From assembly GCA_018136815.1 (NCBI GenBank), contig CM030941.1, positions 172,439 through 236,438 on the forward strand: 64,000 nt of DNA. The letters run 5' to 3'. The DNA is from Isochrysis galbana. Lineage: Eukaryota > Haptophyta > Isochrysidales > Isochrysidaceae. The notes beneath the pieces are model-generated. The model was not told the DNA's origin. It saw only the letters and a program-made list of their open reading frames with translations, and did not search any database. This document shows positions 18,558 to 27,845 of the stretch, one piece after another (within the stretch, counting starts at the first letter, position 1; each line of letters opens with the position of its first letter). The position numbers and the translations under genes were made by a program.

Positions 18558-21500
18558 ATGGAGGCGCAGTTCTCCGGTTCTTCCCCACTTTCTTTCGAGT
18601 CCGAGTCCAAGCCTGTTTTGAGCAAACCCCGTTCTGAGCCATCCGAGTCCGAGTCCGAGTCCGAGTCCGAGTTTACAACGTCACCGAGTCCTACCACGCG
18701 GTCGACCGCAGGATTAACGGAGCTCCAGCCACTTACTGAGCCTCCGACGACCATTCCTTCCGCGGGAGTGTTCACCTTCGGTCCTCCGCGCCCCGAGTCT
18801 GAGTCATTTGGAATCTCCGGTCACTTCCAGAATTCCAACCACAACCGAGCCCCGTTTCACGAGCCACCGCGTATCGAGTCCAAACACAAGCTGACGCCGA
18901 AGCCCTCGACGACAGCCACTGTGTCCTTGTCCGAGCCACCGTTCCGAGTCTCGCCGCAGCCGGCCTGCCACTCCAGCAGGCTGCACGCCGCCGAGCCGAT
19001 CCCTTCCGTTTCCGTTCTGAGTCCGAGTCCAATCGCACAAGACAGTGCATCCCGAGCCCGCGTAATCAAGCCCGTCACCGAGTCCGAGATTTCGGCCGCA
19101 CCGAGCCAACCGGTGCTGGCCACCGTGCCCCTATTGTCATCACAAGCTTCAGCTTCGTCCTCACCGACGGTTGCGACGCCAGGGGGCTTCACCTTTGAGC
19201 CGGCCCCGTCCGTTCCCATTTCGAAAGTTAGCCCTGTTATTGGCGTCCAGCACGCCAGAAACGACGAGTCCGAGTCCGAGTACAAATTAACGTCACCGCG
19301 GAGTCCGCGGTCGACCACCGGCGTTCCCACGCCACCCCATCAACCGAGAGCCCTGGAGGAGCTTGAACAGCCGTCTCCTAGCCCCTCTCAAGTCGCCGAG
19401 TCTTCCGAATTCGAGTCTGAATCCACCGTAATTTCAGCGGTCCATCCACCCGCTAGCCCGAGCCAAGTCCTCCGAAGAATGCTTCGCATTGCAGAACCTC
19501 TTCGGCCACTACCCACGCCAGCCGCTGCCGCAGAGCCACCACCCTGGCCCCAGCCTTCCCCGCAGCCGGCTTCTACGACAGCCACGTCCCTTCTTTCGCC
19601 GGCGCCGACCCCGCCGACGACAGAATGCAACGACGTCTCCTCTTCCGACGTGACCATGGAGAGTGACCACAACTCCTCTGCACGTCGAGGAACGGCGGCC
19701 TCCCAAACCGAGCTTCTACGCCCATTGAGCCAGCCCAACCGAGTCCCTGAGCCATGTCCTTCATGTCTCTCACCGGTGGTCTCGCGGCCGCGGCGTCCGT
19801 CGCCGCCGTCCGACACCCCACTTCTCCGAGTTTCTTCGTCAATCCCGTCCTCCGAGCCCGTCTCTACGTCGTCGATATCCGAGTCTTCTTCCATTCGTCC
19901 TACGTCGCTGCGGCCACCGGTCGCCGCCTCCGAGCACTGCCTGCCTCTCGATACCACTGCCACCACCATCATGCGCGTGGCAGCGATCAATGCGTCCGCG
20001 ATCCAGTCCTTCGATTCCTCTCAAAACAACTCCGATGTCGGCACCCGTGATGATACCCCGTCACCCGCTCTCCACGCTCTCGCCTCTCTTCGTGCACGAG
20101 CGAGCGGCTCTGCGGTGGTATTACCTCGGCACCTCACGGAGGCAGCCCAAGAGCTTCGCCGGCCTCGCAATGGCACCCTAGCCTCGCCTGCCGCCGCGCT
20201 ACCCAAGCACTTCGATGAGCTTTGCGCTGAGCTCACGAAGATGAATCAACGAGTCCAAGACGGGCTGACGTCTGGCTGTCACGCACCACGCGTTCTCGTC
20301 GTTGGCGAGACGAGCGGCGTCGTCTCCTCCATGTTCCTACTCGCCGGTGCTGATGTAGCTACGTGCGATTTGTATCCTTCCGAGATCGATTACGTGCCCC
20401 ACTTCCAAGGCGACGCGCTTCATGTCCAAAACCTAGGTTGGGACCTAGTCATCGCCCACCCGCCCTGCACGTACCTCTCCGCTGTCAGCAGTCAATGGCT
20501 CTCCCAAGAACCCGGACGTCGTGCCGCTCTTGAGTCGGCCGCTCGCGTCTTCAAGTCAATGGCCTCCGCCACTGCTCCGTTTGTAGCGGTCGAGAACCCT
20601 CGGATGCATGCGGAAGCTCGCCGTTTAGTCGGGGGGTTGACCCCGACCCAATTCGTCCAACCCTGGGAGCACGGCACTGGACACCAGAAAGCCACCGGGT
20701 TGTACCTCACCAAAGGGCTGCCGCCCCTCCAGCCAACTTGCGTCGTGGATGGCCGTGAGTCGGCCATGGCTAACCTCTCTCCTTCACCGCACCGTGGCGC
20801 TCTTCGCAGCCGCACCTACGTCGGTGTAGCTGGAGCGATGGCGATCCATTGGATGCCGGTTCTTCTTCGACATTTGAGCCAACAGCGAGACCAGACGTCG
20901 ACGAAGAAATTGTCCGCGTTAGAGCTACTCGCTTGCGCGCGGTGCAGCCTATTGGACCGGCCTTCACTTAGCTCGACCGAGGCTACCGCCTACGAGCCGT
21001 GGTCGGCTCTTCATCGTTATGAGAGGGGGAGGGAAACGAGTGAAGTTTCTTCCGACCCCGTTGTTTCCCGTCCAGCTACTCCCGAGTCAGACAACCACGA
21101 AGACCAAAAAGAAACCCACGATAACCACGACAACGACACGCCACTCCACGCCTCCGAGTCTACACTCCACGACCCATTCTCTCCATGGACCGCCCCGCCT
21201 CCGGCACGCGCGAGCTCGCCGCGTCCGACGACGCCGACGACTCTCCGGAAGCGGCGCCAACAATGGCAATCATTCGGAGTGAACTGGGACCAGAAATGGT
21301 CCAACGTCACGCTCGAAACCGCTGACGAAATAAGAGCGCAAGCTCTAGCCGGACGAAACGCCGACGAGGAATCCGACCTCGCCGCTGCCGTCCGAGCGCC
21401 GATCGAGTTCGTGGAAGCCAAAGGCATCCGCGCCGAAGAGCTAGCCTCATTAGTTCGAAGACCCAAGACAGAAGCCCAAGCCCGTCTCGAGAAAGATTGG

Positions 21501-24500
21501 GAAAAGATGTCCGACCACCCGAGGCACCCCACCGACAAGAGAGGCCTGGGCTACACTAGTCCCAAGCTATCACCCTGTACCGCTACCAACGAGGACGACC
21601 CCTCTAGGCCCCCTGCCACGATAGCGGCAGTCGGAGTACCCGAAGAGACGACGACCAGTTTGACGACGAATTCACCCGAGCAACGACGCTGGCGACCAAC
21701 CCCGTCCCTGTCCGACACCATTGCACACGTGACCGCGCACCGGCCGGAGAGCGTCGTGGATACCCTACCATCTGCCTACCCAAGGCATTGTCTATATGTT
21801 CGAGATCTAATGGTCTGCCGCTCCGGCGAGGCTGCCGGCAAAGAAGGAGTAATCTTAGCCGACTCCGCCCTCACGGTCAACAGCACACTCGCTGACACCG
21901 GAGCTGGCCCGTCGGTCGTGACCACTTCCCTCTTGTCCAGCCTACCCAACGACGCATGCGTCGAGCGGCTGCCGCAAGCCGTAGTGACACCGCTCCATGG
22001 CCCAGACGGCCTACCTCTTATCACGCGAGGCAAGGCTCGAATCGTTTTCTCCGTCGGTGGATTTCTCTTTCGTCATACGTTCATGGTGATTGAAGGCAAC
22101 CCGATGCTACTGCTCGGGAACGACTTCTTAGCTACGCACGCCGCTTCGATTCAGCTCGCCTCCGACAGCGCGGACGGCTCTATCACCCTCGGTGCCCCAT
22201 CCACGGTGGCTCCTCTTGAGGTTAATGGCAGTCCAAGCCCCGACGCTCCGCCGATCTTTCGCGTCTCGACGTCACCGATAGCGGTGGTCCCTGTCAGCAT
22301 GACTTGTGCACAGGTCTGTCCGACCTCCGCGAACCCAATCACGACTGACTTCTTCCGAGGGCCGCAAGCCGCCGAAAACGACAACCAGCTAGTCTCCGAG
22401 CCGCTCTTCAACACGGCCGATGAGTTTGCCGCCAAAGCGCCGGCGTCTTGTGGCTCCGAGTACCTCCTATATACCCATGAACCTATCACGATCCCGGCCT
22501 ATCATCGGGCGACGTTTCACGTCCGAATTCCGCTAGCTCTTCGAGAACACGAAGACTGCGCCATGCTCGTGGACCGACTCCCTACACGCGAGACTATTGA
22601 CAGCTCTCCTCTCGTCATCCCTCAAGTAGAGAGGCCGAACTCCGACCACACCATCGCGATCACGGTGGTCAACACTGACGCCAAACCACTACACCTTCCG
22701 TCGTTCCACCCTGTAGCTTCGCTACAGGTTCGATTCAAGATTCACGCCGGAACTTATCACCGCGTCGGTGACGTTAACTCGCCGGATGTGATTGAGTCGC
22801 TCAACGAGGACCAACGTAAGCTCCTTGAGGCAGCCAAGATCGACCCCGAGGGCCGTCTCTCGATGCCCCAACGTGAACAAGTTCGTCGTCTACTAGCCCG
22901 ACGTATCGCTGCTTTCGCAATTGACCCGACCAACCCGAATCACACTCACGTGATGGAGGTAGAGCTACCGCTCAACCCCGGAGCCGAAGCTCACCGTCAC
23001 GCACCGTCTAGAGTTGGACGAGAGGGTGAGAAGGTCATAGAGGACGAAGTTTGCAAGATGGAGTCCGCGGGCATCATTAGGAAATCAAATTCGTCGTGGG
23101 CCTCTCGAGTCGTGTTAGTCACTAAGAAGGATGGCTCCGTACGTTTCTGCGTAGATTATCGCGACGTCAACTCCAAGCTTCGTCTAGAGGACAGCCCTCT
23201 TCCCCTCACGGTAGAAGCCATCGACCGATTGTCGTCCGGTCAAGGCAACCTCGATTCTCTATTCCTTTGCACCCTGGACCTGGCATCTGGTTTCTGGGGT
23301 ATACCGATCAAAGAATCCGATAAACATATCACCGCGTTCACTACTCATCGCGGCAAGTACGAGTTCAATTACTTGCCTTTCGGTGTTCAATCCGGTCCCT
23401 CGTATATGTGCCGCCTCATGGACGCCGTTCTCGGTGGGCTGGCATGGGAGATTTGTATGCCATACTTGGATGATGTCGGCGCCTGGTCGACAGGTGTAGG
23501 TGACTCGCTGCAGGCCAGGGAAGAGTCGTCATTCCAACAAATGTTACACCGTCTTGATCTTGTCTTGGAACGTCTCATCTGGGCGGGCCTCACTTGCAAG
23601 ATGTCGAAATGCGTTTTCTTTGCCACCTCGGCTGAATATCTCGGCCACGTTGTTTCGCGTGAAGGTCTTCGGATGGATCCCAAGAAAGTGGAAGCCGTCT
23701 CGAAAATCGACCCTACCCAAATCAACTCGATCGAAGCCGTCCGTTCTTTCCTTGGACTATGCTCGTACTACCGCCGTTTCATCCGTCGTTTTGCGATCCG
23801 TGCGGCGCCGTTAACCGCTCTCACGCGGAAAGGGTGCGACGTCCCGGTCGAGTCGCAAACAGAAGCCTGTCGACAGGCTATCGAAGATCTCAAGCAAGCT
23901 ATCTGTGAAGAACCCGTACTTGCACCTCCTCGAGACGACCGTCCTTTCCTCGTTAAAACCGACGGTGCTAGCAAGCTCGGCATCGCCGGCGTCCTCGCCC
24001 AAAAAGACGACGAAGGGAGAGAGCGCGTCGTTGCATACTACGGTCGTAGCTTGAGTCCGGCTGAGCGCCATTGGACAGTCACTGAAATCGAACTTCTAGC
24101 AGCGCTAGAATCGATCCGAAATTGGAGGCCTTATCTTTGGGGTCGCCACTTCACCCTCGTCGTAGACCATTCAGCTTTGCGCTGGCTTCACACGATGAAA
24201 GATCAAGTCACCGGTGGTCCAGCCTCGCGCCTCATGCGATGGGTCCTAAAGCTAGCCGAATATAGATTCGACGTCGTGCACAAACCTGGAGTCACTCACT
24301 GGGACGCCGACGGCTTATCCCGCTTAGTTGCTCTCGAGCCTGATCACGATCCTCTCCATCTCGAGGAGAGTGACGCCCATTCTTTCGATTCTTCTGAACT
24401 TCACGACATAGTCGCCGCCGCGGTTACTTCATCCACCCTCACCGCTCGCCGCCAACAAGCAAGCGATAGGCTCGCTCGTCAAGCATCGGAATCTTCGGAG

Positions 24501-26177
24501 TCGATTACCTCCTCGTATCTCGATGTGGGCGTGCCTCATGCCGACGAATTACGACAAGCGCTCTCTACCGACGATCTCGCCAGCTCGATCCTTTCTGAAG
24601 TCGAGTCGATCCTTCCGAAAGCTTCCTCTTCGATTGACTCTAGCTCGTCGTCGAAGAAAAGTTCCCGATTCCTCCTTCGCGATGGCCTACTCTACTACCG
24701 CTCCTCAGAAGCGGAAGAGGCTCCTCTTCGTTTGTACATTCCGGAGTCCCTTCGTGACACGTACCTCCGCGCCTACCATGACCACCTTGGTCACCCAGGT
24801 GCGACAAGGATGTCTACCCTACTTCGTACTCGAGTGTACTGGCCTGGCTTGTCCGCCTCTGTATCGGAATACGTTCGAGAGTGCCACGAATGCACTCTTG
24901 GCAAACCGTTACCGCGACCGCTCGCCCATCCATCCGGTCTTTCCATCGGATCTTATCCTTTCGACGTCGTCTATTGCGATATTCTTTCGATGGCGCCCAC
25001 TCACGATTTCGTATCCGGCCGCTCCGGTTTTGACAAGCTGATTGTTTTCGTCGATTCTATCTCTCGTTGGATTGAAGCTGAGCCTTGCAACGGTAACCCC
25101 TCGTCCTCGAAATGTCTAGACGTCTTCATGCGTCTCATCGTATCTCGTTATGGAGTCCCTCGCCAACTTCGAACCGACGCCGGCTCGAATCTTTGCTCTC
25201 GATTAGTTGACCTAATTCTCAAAGCGACCGGAACGGACTTGAGCACTACTGAAGCTTATCGCCACGAAGGCGTAGGGCTAGTGGAAAGAGCTCAACAAAC
25301 TCTCCTCACGATGACTCGAGTCTCCAATGAAGGCGGCGCCCATTGGGTCGACCACCTTCCGTTTCTTCTCATGTCTATGCGAGCGACCGCCGGTCGCGTG
25401 GTACCCAAGTCACCCGCGGCTATCTTGTTTGGTCGGGAGCTTCGTCTTCCTGCTCAACTTGCTGCCCCTGCTCCTGTCCTGGAGTTGCTTCCAACTAGGC
25501 CTCCGTCCGATGCCGTCACTTACGCTACCGAGCTCAATAAGAAGCTTCTCGAGTCGTGGCGTTCCGCCCTCGAAAGTACTCAAGAAGCTCAACGCGAATC
25601 GATGCGTTCCGCCTCTCAAAAGTCTAAACTCGGTGTCACCTTCAAACCGGGAGACAGAGTTTGTCGTCGAATCCCTGGCCACGCCAACAAACTTCAGTAT
25701 CTCTACTCCGGTCCCTACCGAGTAGAAGAAGCAATCTCGGCCACTCGCTACCGTCTACGCGACCTCGAAAATCGTCAAGTCAAGGACGAAGTTCACATCT
25801 CCAACCTCCGTCCGTACTTCACCGTCACCGATTCGTCTCCGCTCACCGACGATGAGTACTTGGTTGAAGAGTTGCTCGATCGCAAAGGCGATGGGCTTTC
25901 ATTCAAGTATCTCGTCAAATGGCGCGGCTATCCTCGTTCTGAAGCTACTTGGGAGTCTCGAATTGAGTTGCTTCGGCGTTGTGCTGATCTAGTTGAGTCG
26001 TACGACACCACTTTCGACCGCCGTCCGGTTCAACCCCAAGCTCACTCCGCTGTAGACTCCTCTTCAAGTCCAAGTTCAAGTCCCCAGTCTAATCAAGTTC
26101 CACGTCGAGTTCAAGAGTCAAATCGTATTCCTCCTGATCTGCCTTCAAGTCGTACCCGTTCTCGTTCACGTTCGTAG
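18558..26177 (+). CDS. pol: Chromovirus Pol polyprotein with methyltransferase and chromodomain
   Basis: This is an uninterrupted frame of 2539 residues, counted from its first Met. The true N-terminus is probably the readthrough from gag, about 190 codons earlier. In order: a Ser/Pro/Glu-rich linker (to about 540); a cytosine methyltransferase-like domain (576-771); a second linker; an aspartic protease (ADTGAG near 1113, LLLGNDFL near 1180); a reverse transcriptase (about 1490-1670, catalytic YLDD near 1637); an RNase H (TDGAS, TEIELLAAL, VDHSAL); an integrase zinc finger (H..H then CHEC, about 2071-2118) and DDE core (YCDILS, RTDAGSN, GLVERAQ); and a chromodomain (YLVKWRGYP, about 2430-2482). 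The chromodomain places it among chromoviruses and would steer integration to marked chromatin. All catalytic residues are present, so it may be active. Confidence 0.93.
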   Translation: MEAQFSGSSPLSFESESKPVLSKPRSEPSESESESESEFTTSPSPTTRSTAGLTELQPLTEPPTTIPSAGVFTFGPPRPESESFGISGHFQNSNHNRAPFHEPPRIESKHKLTPKPSTTATVSLSEPPFRVSPQPACHSSRLHAAEPIPSVSVLSPSPIAQDSASRARVIKPVTESEISAAPSQPVLATVPLLSSQASASSSPTVATPGGFTFEPAPSVPISKVSPVIGVQHARNDESESEYKLTSPRSPRSTTGVPTPPHQPRALEELEQPSPSPSQVAESSEFESESTVISAVHPPASPSQVLRRMLRIAEPLRPLPTPAAAAEPPPWPQPSPQPASTTATSLLSPAPTPPTTECNDVSSSDVTMESDHNSSARRGTAASQTELLRPLSQPNRVPEPCPSCLSPVVSRPRRPSPPSDTPLLRVSSSIPSSEPVSTSSISESSSIRPTSLRPPVAASEHCLPLDTTATTIMRVAAINASAIQSFDSSQNNSDVGTRDDTPSPALHALASLRARASGSAVVLPRHLTEAAQELRRPRNGTLASPAAALPKHFDELCAELTKMNQRVQDGLTSGCHAPRVLVVGETSGVVSSMFLLAGADVATCDLYPSEIDYVPHFQGDALHVQNLGWDLVIAHPPCTYLSAVSSQWLSQEPGRRAALESAARVFKSMASATAPFVAVENPRMHAEARRLVGGLTPTQFVQPWEHGTGHQKATGLYLTKGLPPLQPTCVVDGRESAMANLSPSPHRGALRSRTYVGVAGAMAIHWMPVLLRHLSQQRDQTSTKKLSALELLACARCSLLDRPSLSSTEATAYEPWSALHRYERGRETSEVSSDPVVSRPATPESDNHEDQKETHDNHDNDTPLHASESTLHDPFSPWTAPPPARASSPRPTTPTTLRKRRQQWQSFGVNWDQKWSNVTLETADEIRAQALAGRNADEESDLAAAVRAPIEFVEAKGIRAEELASLVRRPKTEAQARLEKDWEKMSDHPRHPTDKRGLGYTSPKLSPCTATNEDDPSRPPATIAAVGVPEETTTSLTTNSPEQRRWRPTPSLSDTIAHVTAHRPESVVDTLPSAYPRHCLYVRDLMVCRSGEAAGKEGVILADSALTVNSTLADTGAGPSVVTTSLLSSLPNDACVERLPQAVVTPLHGPDGLPLITRGKARIVFSVGGFLFRHTFMVIEGNPMLLLGNDFLATHAASIQLASDSADGSITLGAPSTVAPLEVNGSPSPDAPPIFRVSTSPIAVVPVSMTCAQVCPTSANPITTDFFRGPQAAENDNQLVSEPLFNTADEFAAKAPASCGSEYLLYTHEPITIPAYHRATFHVRIPLALREHEDCAMLVDRLPTRETIDSSPLVIPQVERPNSDHTIAITVVNTDAKPLHLPSFHPVASLQVRFKIHAGTYHRVGDVNSPDVIESLNEDQRKLLEAAKIDPEGRLSMPQREQVRRLLARRIAAFAIDPTNPNHTHVMEVELPLNPGAEAHRHAPSRVGREGEKVIEDEVCKMESAGIIRKSNSSWASRVVLVTKKDGSVRFCVDYRDVNSKLRLEDSPLPLTVEAIDRLSSGQGNLDSLFLCTLDLASGFWGIPIKESDKHITAFTTHRGKYEFNYLPFGVQSGPSYMCRLMDAVLGGLAWEICMPYLDDVGAWSTGVGDSLQAREESSFQQMLHRLDLVLERLIWAGLTCKMSKCVFFATSAEYLGHVVSREGLRMDPKKVEAVSKIDPTQINSIEAVRSFLGLCSYYRRFIRRFAIRAAPLTALTRKGCDVPVESQTEACRQAIEDLKQAICEEPVLAPPRDDRPFLVKTDGASKLGIAGVLAQKDDEGRERVVAYYGRSLSPAERHWTVTEIELLAALESIRNWRPYLWGRHFTLVVDHSALRWLHTMKDQVTGGPASRLMRWVLKLAEYRFDVVHKPGVTHWDADGLSRLVALEPDHDPLHLEESDAHSFDSSELHDIVAAAVTSSTLTARRQQASDRLARQASESSESITSSYLDVGVPHADELRQALSTDDLASSILSEVESILPKASSSIDSSSSSKKSSRFLLRDGLLYYRSSEAEEAPLRLYIPESLRDTYLRAYHDHLGHPGATRMSTLLRTRVYWPGLSASVSEYVRECHECTLGKPLPRPLAHPSGLSIGSYPFDVVYCDILSMAPTHDFVSGRSGFDKLIVFVDSISRWIEAEPCNGNPSSSKCLDVFMRLIVSRYGVPRQLRTDAGSNLCSRLVDLILKATGTDLSTTEAYRHEGVGLVERAQQTLLTMTRVSNEGGAHWVDHLPFLLMSMRATAGRVVPKSPAAILFGRELRLPAQLAAPAPVLELLPTRPPSDAVTYATELNKKLLESWRSALESTQEAQRESMRSASQKSKLGVTFKPGDRVCRRIPGHANKLQYLYSGPYRVEEAISATRYRLRDLENRQVKDEVHISNLRPYFTVTDSSPLTDDEYLVEELLDRKGDGLSFKYLVKWRGYPRSEATWESRIELLRRCADLVESYDTTFDRRPVQPQAHSAVDSSSSPSSSPQSNQVPRRVQESNRIPPDLPSSRTRSRSRS
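20285..20870 (+). other. Cytosine-C5 DNA methyltransferase-like domain within Pol
   Basis: Residues about 576-771 of Pol carry the ordered motifs of the compact DNA cytosine methyltransferases common in phages and bacteria. Motif I is the cofactor loop, VLVVGETSGVVSSMFLLAG. An acidic CDLYPSE follows. Motif IV is WDLVIAHPPCTYLS, with the catalytic Cys637. Motif VI is VAVENPRMH, with Glu679 and Asn680. Next come QPWEHG and KATGLYLTKGLPPL, then SPSPHRGALRSRTY (Arg750, Arg752) and a final GVAGAMAIHW. It would use S-adenosylmethionine to methylate cytosine at C5. I see no separate target-recognition domain. No such domain belongs to the standard chromoviral set. The assignment rests on remembered family motifs, not a search. 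Confidence 0.85.
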
Positions 26178-26441
26178 CGCTAAGTGCTAAGTCGACCGGA
26201 AGTGGATGATTAGCGTCGCGTCAGCGCCTGACCCAGCGCAACTGCCCGAGCAAAACTCCTGTAAAAGGGAGAACGTGGTAGGACGTGGCGTACGAAATCG
26301 GGGGCCGCCGCGCTAAGCTGCCGATTTTGTGCTCGCTTTGGATCCATGGGTTAATCCTCCTCTTCTAAGTCTCTCGTCTCGTATGGTTAAATGAACTCTC
26401 TTGGCTCGACATCGGGAGACGTCTCGATTTAAGTCGGGGGG
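26178..26441 (+). promoter_or_regulatory. 3' untranslated region and polypurine tract
   Basis: The 264-base stretch has a hairpin around ACTCCTGTAAAAGGGAG (about 26252-26268), which resembles a stem near 45117-45135 in the second chromovirus. It ends in TTTAAGTCGGGGGG (26428-26441) directly before the LTR, the expected plus-strand primer. The same TTAAGTCGGGGGG precedes the LTR at 56501. Confidence 0.85.
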
Positions 26442-27839
26442 TGTTGTATTCCTGCCCATCTGAAGGCTGTAGGCATGAATATTCGTGTAAGGTACGCGCT
26501 CACAATTACAATTGAACAGTTCCCCGTGTTGCCACTGACGCACAAGACACACAGATTCGGATTCCCCATGGTCTCAAGTCCAGGTTTGCAGATTTTGGTC
26601 TCGAAATTTGCGATTCGAATTTTGTTTTTGCTGTTACTATAATTGTTGGCTCGTTTAAGGTAATAAACCGGCATGACTTCGACTTCTCGTTCCGCAGTTG
26701 CTCTGCGAGACTCTCTCTCTCTCTCTCTCCGTCCTCCTCTCCTCGGCCGACGGAGGGAAGTTTCGTCCAAAACATTCTCCGGTCCCAGGATGTTCCGTGG
26801 GGGTCTCTCTGCGCTCCGCGAGGGAAAGGACGCGATCTCGCTCCGAGATCACCCTCGCGCCCTCCCACGCTGCCCCGCCGTGCCCTCGGTCCCTCGCCCC
26901 CGCGGCAGGTTCTTCCTCTCGGCGTGCCATCCGTCGCCTCCGGCCGTTATATTATTCCCCCCCCCCCGCGCGAGGTTCTTCTCCTCCGCGCGCGGTTCGT
27001 TTCCTCCGGCCGTCGTTCGTTCCCCCCCCCCGCGCGCGCTGTTTCCCCCCCCTCGCTTCGATTCCTCTCGCGATTCCTTCGATGATTGCCTCCATCTCGT
27101 CCGTTCTTCTTCGCGATTCTCGCGGAGGGGGCACCGACGTTTAACGTTAGTTTCGCCGTGGTTTCGGTAAAAGAAAGGTAGAACGAATGGCACGCGCCTC
27201 GCGTCTCGCGTCTTGTTTCGTCGCCCTTTGCTCGTCTCTTGTCTAGAAGGTCTCTCCGCACATCGCCTTCTTCCCCCGCGCGAGTTTGGATCTCTCCTCG
27301 ACCCTCCGCGTTGGCTTAAGCGGACGAGTTTCGCTTTAACGATAGTCCGAACCCTTCGTTTGCGTAGTTATGCGCTCTCGTTCCGTATTTCTTCGCGCAT
27401 GGCGATCGATCGCGACCTCAGCCTTCGCCGCGCGGGAGGGGTTTGTTTATCGTATGATTCCGGAGTGTTTACGTTAGTTTTCTGAGCCCAAGGACTTTGG
27501 TTTTTGGGTTTCTAGTGAGTGTTTTTGTAGCAACTTCGTCGAGTCCCACCGTGTTCCCAAGCGAGTCCCCCCGAGTTCCCGAGTCTATACCCCGAGTCAA
27601 CGAGTCAATACCAGCCAAGCACGCGCCTGAGCCACCCCCAGTCGCCTGCCACCACCTCCCACAAGCCTCCTTCCACACTTCCGCGCCCTCCGTGCGTCGT
27701 GCGTCGTGCGTCGATCACCATGCCCGTAGTCACCCCCGAGGAAAGCTCCATGAGCTCCCCGCAAGAACCGCATTCCGCGCTAGCTGCCGGCGCGCCCTCG
27801 CAGGCCATCTCCAAGAGTGAGATGAGCCTTGCTCTGACA
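26442..27839 (+). repeat. 3' LTR of the chromovirus
   Basis: 1398 bp, TGTTG...TGACA, one base longer than the 5' LTR because of a C-run. It includes the first 40 codons of gag and is followed by the ACGAC target duplication at 27840-27844. Confidence 0.93.
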
Positions 27840-27845
27840 ACGACA

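Larger units (their letters stand above)
13210..20459. repeat. Direct 3.57-kb duplication flanking an assembly gap (probable artefact)
   Basis: 13210-16785 and 16887-20459 are the same sequence except for single-base indels and a few substitutions, separated by exactly 100 N. Contig 1 seems to end at 16786 and contig 2 to begin at 16887 with an unmerged overlap. A true tandem duplication inside the element is the alternative. Confidence 0.85.
10266..27839 (+). mobile_element. Ty3/gypsy chromovirus with a cytosine methyltransferase domain
   Basis: The element runs from TGTTG (10266) to TGACA (27839) and is flanked by the 5-bp duplication ACGAC at 10261-10265 and 27840-27844. Its order is 5' LTR, gag, in-frame TAG, a long Ser/Pro/Glu-rich linker, a cytosine methyltransferase-like domain, protease, reverse transcriptase, RNase H, integrase, chromodomain, 3' untranslated region, polypurine tract and 3' LTR. 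The LTRs differ mainly in a C-run, so the insertion is recent. About 3.6 kb is present twice on either side of the 100-N gap. Removing that copy gives about 13.9 kb, still long for the group because of the linker and the methyltransferase. Confidence 0.93.
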
